Below the pieces are notes generated by a model. That model saw only the letters and a program-made list of their open reading frames with translations. It made no database searches and was not told the origin of the DNA. Below, one piece after another: positions 59,501 to 64,000 of a stretch of 64,000 bases of DNA. The stretch is taken from assembly GCF_037126465.1 (NCBI RefSeq), contig NC_088201.1:65184879-65248878 (forward strand). The letters are read 5' to 3'. This DNA comes from Ornithodoros turicata (taxonomy: Eukaryota > Arthropoda > Arachnida > Ixodida > Argasidae). The stretch's first letter is position 1; each line of letters starts with the position of its first letter. The position numbers and the translations under genes were made by a program.

Positions 59501-62500
59501 TCGCTGTTTAGTTGAGGAGAGTTTGCGGGGATCAAATTAGAACGAACAGTACGGCACATTGCTAGAGAGTCACATGTACCTCTAAGCCTGTGTGCGTGCG
59601 CGAACGATAAACCGTTACAAAGGGAGCCTAAGGGTCATAGTATATCGACATACATTCCACCGTAACCGTAACCCTCGTATGGTACCCATGACATGACTTC
59701 AGAGCACACGACGTCTGTTTCATTCGCCTATCCGTAGTCCAAACCGGCGAAGTTTTATTTTGGACCGAAAACCGTTAAATATATTTTTCGGTTTCCCTCC
59801 TGAGCGAAAAAAACGTATACGGTTTCGATTCCGTTCCGGTTCGCACCAAAATAGCGGATTTTTTTCGGTTTTCGGTTCCGGTTTTCGGTTCACTCCGACA
59901 CCCTGACACAACGTTCAGGAAAGATATAGAGCCACAATGTTCCTCCAGCGTTGCTCTGCAATGTTGCATGAAGATTGGTGAATGTCAAGTAACGTTGGTC
60001 CACTTCTGACAATGCTACAGGAATGTTCGGCTGCAACGTTCCTCAAACGTTCCCCTGCCATGTTGCTTGAACATTGCTGAATGTCAAGTAATGTTGGTCC
60101 ACTCTTGATAATGTTGCAGGTATGTTGTGAAATGTTGAAAAGCGCAAGTGGTGTCGTCTTCTTTTGTCCGTGTCTTCTGTGCGCTTTCCTACCATGCAAG
60201 GTTGAAAAACGTTGCCCCCCATTGGACAACGTTCGCAACATTGCTGCAACATCGGGGTCACAATATGTGCTACTAGGGAAACGCCGCCGATCTGCTTGTC
60301 TGCGTCAATTTGCTCCTTTGTGATTACTCTGTCCTTTTCATATCGAGTGTCAGCAATGTTCTTGCAGCACTGCCACAACATTGCCCCCACAACATTGTGT
60401 CAGCAGCATTGTTTCAACATTGAGAAAATGATGTTGTGGTAACATTGCGTTTGGTTGTGAAACATTGCAGCAACGTTACTGCAACATTACTGCAACTTTC
60501 TGTGTTGACTGGGTTATTTACCTGCAAGGTACGGCCTCTATTTTAAAGTACAGGTCTGCCACCTCAGTGGTCATCTAGAGAATGTGATGCCACGTGAAAA
60601 CACCAGGGAACACTAGTGTTCTGAAGTCCCCTGGGGTCATTGACCCTCTGCTGATTCATGCGTGCTATATGTCGCCCTCAGTCAGGAGCAATACCACTGC
60701 AAAGGGAAGCAGCTATCCATCCAGGACCTAAGAAGCCTAGTGTCCTTTATTTGTCGGAGATCTACCCCATCATAACTACCTAAGAGGTGCCGCATTGAAC
60801 TATTACTTGAACTACATTGGCTATTCCTAGGCTACAAGTCACCGACATCCTCCTAAAAGTCGATCTTCCGGGAAACGCTCTGATGTATAATGTGCAGTGC
60901 GCCTTTGTGACACTTTTTTCCGTTATACACCGGAAAATACGGTAACCGGTTCTTGACAAATAGAACTTTTCTTCTGATCATACCTCGTAAGTCTTTCTGC
61001 TGGCCAAACTGCCTGGAGCAACATAAAGAACTGCCTTGTTTCCAGGATTTGAAGACGATTCAACCGTAACGTGCATTTCTGTGATGCCTCGAACATGGGT
61101 CCTAAAGGAATACTCTGTGAGAGCCTCCAGGGCAACGACTGTGTCCTGGGAAATGACAAGAGAAATTAGTGTGGCCTTACTTCACACACATACGCAACGA
61201 AATCATAAAATAACACTACAAATAATCAAATAAATATACAACCAAAACCATATGAAATAGATTATCGTATTGCAATAGACGGTCACCGAATGTGAGGGCT
61301 TATAAAATGTGCAGAAGCATGCAATCGTGCACGACATAGATGATCGCCACGTGGTGGCCACCACGTGACGTTGCTAATGTCCGCCCTTGTTATATTGCAG
61401 CAACATTATAGAAACAACATTGCAGGAATACTGCACTGACACACTGCACCAACATTCCAGGGACAACATTCACCGTTAATCACACCCTCATATCCTACAG
61501 TCTAGAAATCAACATTTAATACATGTGCAGTACATCTGCACTGAAAACATGAAGGCAATAACCCTAGTAGCAGATTATGTTGCCGAGACGTTGCCCTTGT
61601 GTTGCCTAAACATTGCTAATGTCCTCTTCAGGCCATTCGCTAAATCCTCACTGCCACCACGTGTGCTTAGTAGTCTCTACACAGTATTGTCTAAACAAAT
61701 GCTTACCTGTGCTCCAACAAACCCAAAGTCGCTATAGCGCATGCGACTTAGCCATTTTACAATTTGGTCTTGAAGGAAGCCTCCCTGCTTGAGGTATATC
61801 AGAAGGGCATAGGCAGTGGTTTCGACAGCGACAGAATCTTCCGGGTGTGGCCATCGTGGCATCAGGAATGGCCGTTGGCTTTGGGAGATGATTGTTGGAG
61901 GAGGTATGGGCACTCTGCTCCAATAGGTCGCACCCTCTGCAAAATCACACGAAACACTACAGTGTCGAAAGAAGTACCTTATCCTTAGCAGATCTGGATT
62001 ATTGTTTTCTGTCAGTATACAATGATAAGCATGCAGCGTCACCTGCATCTTTCTTCATGGAGTCTAGAATCCTGTAGCCAGCTTCAGCTTCGATAGACCC
62101 GGCCTCCATAAGAGCATATGTTGTAATGGCAATGGCGTATGGATCCTCGAGAGATGCTAGTTCTTTCTCTAGAAATCTCACAGCTTCTCTTCTGGCGTTT
62201 GATGCCTTCAGCTTGATGTACTACGAATGGCATAGCCGTGCAAGTCGTTTATAAATCTCTTTTGTGTCATGGTTTCAGTATAGCTTAGACATGAACACAC
62301 TCTAATGAACTCTGATACAACTCAACATAACCATGCAATGTGGAGAAGCACCTAAAAAAGAACAATGAAGTACCTGGTAGGTTGTCGCCCTGTATCGCCC
62401 TAGTCATCCCGTTTCTGATGTGGTATTATGAGACAATCCATTGTTATGGGCAAGAATGAGGGGGGGGGAATAAAATTGGGACAGAAATAGAATGCCTGAA

Positions 62501-63281
62501 TGGCATTTGGCTATGACACCACAATGTACTGTTGGAGGACATGCAGATGACTGCTTCGTGGAGCACACAAAAGTACAGGGTATCTAGAATGTGTATGCTG
62601 CTCACAATGTAATGTGCTCCAGGTGCCAAATGTACTACATTGGACACACTCCTCCGGTGTCCCCTATTTGCAGTGTCACCTATGAAAGAGGTGGACTCGG
62701 AGGGGTGGGGTGGGGGGTGGGGGGGCAGTGTGATGTATTCAGTGATACTGCATAAAGACTGTCGTTGCTGGTAGTGTGCTCGTGACTTCTTGAGACAAGT
62801 GTGTTGCAAGCAGTACATTGTGAACAAGCTTGTATGTGCACACATTTCAAACAAATGCTCCAGTTCAGAAGAGAGTTCAGAAGAGAAGGCCTTAGCAAGT
62901 GCAATTTGCTTGTCTTGAGTGTTTATAAATGCATGTAAAACTGCAAAATGTGCACAAAAACAAAACACAAGCAATACTATGGTGGTGGTGTGAAGTCATG
63001 TGCCATCAGGTGGGACAATGTTTCAGCAGCGTTACATGTTTTAGGGCAGAGTTCAAATTAAAGATGAAAGAAAGTGAGATGGTATTTTACGCAGTGAATA
63101 AACACAGACGTAAAGGACCTAAACAGCGTCTAACAACAACAATCTAAACACAGACGTCCTTGAGACCTAAATTTTTTTTATTTCTCACCCCAGTCAGGTC
63201 AGATGTCCTAGTGAGAGTTATGAGCACATGGGCTGTGAGAGTAACGTTCTTCAGGTGGTACTTGTTGTCTCGCCCAAGGGT
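53583..63281 (-). CDS. CD109/alpha-2-macroglobulin-like thioester protein, last 8 exons (441 aa)
   Basis: Extracellular proteins of this family trap proteases or tag microbes; CD109 forms are GPI-anchored. Exons, 5' to 3': 63281-63189, 62220-62043, 61936-61707, 61145-60984, 57292-57096, 56666-56492, 55058-54953, 53767-53583. All are GT-AG and in phase. The first four give the alpha/alpha thioester domain (LTAHVLITL, PYAIAITTYALMEAG, EDSVAVETTAYALLIYLKQG, then DTVVALEALTEYS). Next come the CUB return strand and receptor-binding domain (GAGLSLVQLDVSYNV, PTSGAAVLELDIPTGY, INFLIQRWYPVANSTRYLKA). The end has NICEVCGSYQCPYCPYFS and a hydrophobic tail of about 20 residues before a short C-terminus, as expected for a GPI signal. 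The thioester motif itself is upstream, outside the window. Could also be called a TEP or MCR-type protein. Confidence 0.92.
54267..54770. mobile_element. hAT-type element with CCCGA/CCCC motifs, 504 bp
   Basis: TAGGGCCCTCGGTTTTCGGG at the left mirrors the complement of TAGGGCCCTCAGTTTTCGGG at the right. The target duplication is GGTATGCT/CGTATACT (54259-54266 and 54771-54778, 6 of 8). CCCCCGATTT blocks lie inside both ends. It lies in the last intron of the CD109-like gene, 182 bp from an exon. Confidence 0.78.
55117..55296. mobile_element. Tc1/mariner-type MITE, 180 bp
   Basis: CAGTCCTGCAAACTCCTTTA at the left and the complement of CAGTCAAACTCCTTTATAG at the right, flanked by TA on both sides (55115-55116 and 55297-55298). 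The interior has two copies of a GTATTTTCGTTAAAAAGG block. The left boundary is 58 bp from the acceptor-side edge of an exon (55058). Confidence 0.85.
55518..55897. mobile_element. TTAA-flanked MITE, 380 bp
   Basis: TTAA lies at 55514-55517 and 55898-55901, with inverted ends AGGGGTTGCGACA and AGGGGTTGAGACA. TTAA targets are used by piggyBac and Kolobok transposons; there is no transposase to choose between them. Confidence 0.85.
56086..56320 (+). repeat. Dispersed repeat, copy 2
   Basis: Second copy of the repeat described at 46023-46258, same orientation. It begins TAATTAACTTTTCAATTAT. Confidence 0.75.
57971..58235 (+). repeat. 265-bp segment duplicated at 61371
   Basis: Equal in length to 61371-61635 with about seven substitutions by eye. 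It lies in the CAACATT-type array. Confidence 0.92.
58861..59905. mobile_element. hAT-type element with GGTTTTCG/GAACCG arrays, 1,045 bp
   Basis: The ends CAGGGTGTCGAACC and the complement of CAGGGTGTCGGAGT; the 8-bp target duplication ACACAACG is perfect (58853-58860 and 59906-59913). The left end has TTCGTTCCGGTTTTCGTTCC-type arrays and the right end TTTTTCGGTTTTCGGTTCCG-type arrays. No transposase was recognised inside. Confidence 0.94.
61368..61652 (+). mobile_element. Inserted copy of the 265-bp segment, 11-bp flanking repeat
   Basis: GCCACCACGTG flanks it (61357-61367 and 61653-61663). The left flank is half of a perfect 20-bp palindrome (61348-61367). The core 61371-61635 copies 57971-58235 in the same orientation. 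It sits in the intron between exons ending at 61707 and starting at 61145. Confidence 0.75.
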
Positions 63282-63534
63282 CTGGAAGCAAATGAAGTAA
63301 GACTGTTACGACGATACATATTACATGCAGGTTGCGGAGGTTGGTAAGATTTGTCCTGTCCTGCAATTATAGTATACAACAAAACCATGGCAAGCAAAGC
63401 CTTTTAACTAGGGCTCCACATTTCTGGTTTAAAGGAGCAACAAACTGGTGTTTAAAAGTGCTCGTAAACATGCTTAATTGAAATCCATCTGGAGCAAACG
63501 TGCAAAATATTTTCGCGGAACAGTGCCTTATCAC

Positions 63535-63709
63535 CAGGGCCGGCGAGAGAAATTACGGACCCCGGGGATGGATCATGCCTGTGCCCCTTCTTCACGTCTT
63601 GATGACATAAACTCTTTATATGATTACGATGGGCCGTGAGTCGTGCGGGTCCCTGAAGAGGCCCGGGCCCTGGGGCGCCATCCCCCCCCCCTCCTTCTCG
63701 CCGGCCCTG
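63535..63709. mobile_element. hAT-type MITE, 175 bp
   Basis: The ends CAGGGCCGGCGAGA match in inverted orientation. The target duplication CTTATCAC is perfect (63527-63534 and 63710-63717). It shares the CAGGGCCGGCG tip with the 19796-20226 element. It lies upstream of the first visible CD109-like exon. Confidence 0.93.
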
Positions 63710-63717
63710 CTTATCAC

Positions 63718-64000
63718 TGTGCAATTTGATAGAGAAAAATGCCCTCAAATGTCAGCAATGCGTGAAGCAGCATGACCTTGGAAGATGATCTACTGACGTG
63801 ATCTCTCATCGCCTGTAATCTCTGCTGGATCACAAAGTGACTTTAACTTCACTCATGCTCTTACGGGCTCCCAGAAGGACTTGAGGGGTTTCCAGAGCCC
63901 ATGTAGAACCAAGAATTCTTGTGTGCTACAGGTCAGCTAACGCTCAGTCATTCCTAATGAGAAGTTTGGCAAGTATGCCAGCATTTTCTACAAGATTTGC
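63718..64000. other. No exon recognised
   Basis: Presumably intron of the CD109-like gene; the next upstream exon is outside the window. Confidence 0.4.

Larger units (their letters stand above)
57690..60939. mobile_element. Outer inverted-repeat element filling a CD109-like intron
   Basis: TATTTTCCGGTGTATAACG at 57690 is inverted at 60939. GTATAACGTGCACCGAT recurs inside the left end and GTATAATGTGCAGTGCGC inside the right. It spans nearly all of the intron between exons ending at 60984 and starting at 57292. Inside it lie CAACATT arrays (about 57940-58350 and 59910-60500), themselves mirrored, and a hAT-type element at 58861. Target duplication is unclear. Confidence 0.65.

Overview
The window is animal nuclear DNA, most likely from a chelicerate and probably a hard tick. 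This rests on spliced genes with GT-AG introns, long introns full of transposons, a THAP/SWIM-domain element and a CsRn1-like Ty3/gypsy family. The organism call is inference; no marker gene settles it. Most of the sequence is transposable-element debris around two real genes and one fragment of a third.

Left part (1-27 kb). Positions 1-6605 hold three near-identical pieces of one short-LTR Ty3/gypsy retrotransposon: a plus-strand protease-RT piece, an inverted gag-pol piece, and a plus-strand RNase H-integrase piece. Two terminal exons of an unidentified gene lie at 8474-8803. A decayed mariner with intact ends is at 10244-11490. A ~2.5 kb minisatellite of ~55 bp units (14.87-17.38 kb) has been split by a hAT-type insertion. 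At 20.9-24.3 kb there is a ~3.4 kb inverted-repeat structure carrying nested insertions.

Middle (27.7-47.7 kb). A complete plus-strand glutathione synthetase gene can be assembled from 12 exons with consistent phases. It encodes 474 residues, the length of human GSS, and keeps the ATP, magnesium and substrate motifs. Its introns hold hAT-like elements, a Penelope-type tail, a gypsy integrase relic and foldback repeats. Just downstream (48.4-49.8 kb) is a compact terminal-inverted-repeat element with a broken THAP domain and a SWIM zinc finger pointing at each other.

Right part (50-64 kb). Convergent to GSS, on the minus strand, are the last eight exons of an alpha-2-macroglobulin/CD109-like thioester-family protein. 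They run from inside the thioester domain to a Cys-rich region and a hydrophobic tail. Its 5' exons, including any thioester motif, lie beyond the right edge. Its introns hold at least eight elements; one 3.7 kb intron is almost wholly a nested set.

The main unexplained pattern is a set of hAT-type non-autonomous elements. Eight have perfect or 7/8 target duplications of 8 bp, and two more have weaker ones. Several share a design in which each end is a loose array of one short motif (GAACCG, GAATCC, TTTCCGG and so on), mirrored at the other end, with the motif differing between elements.
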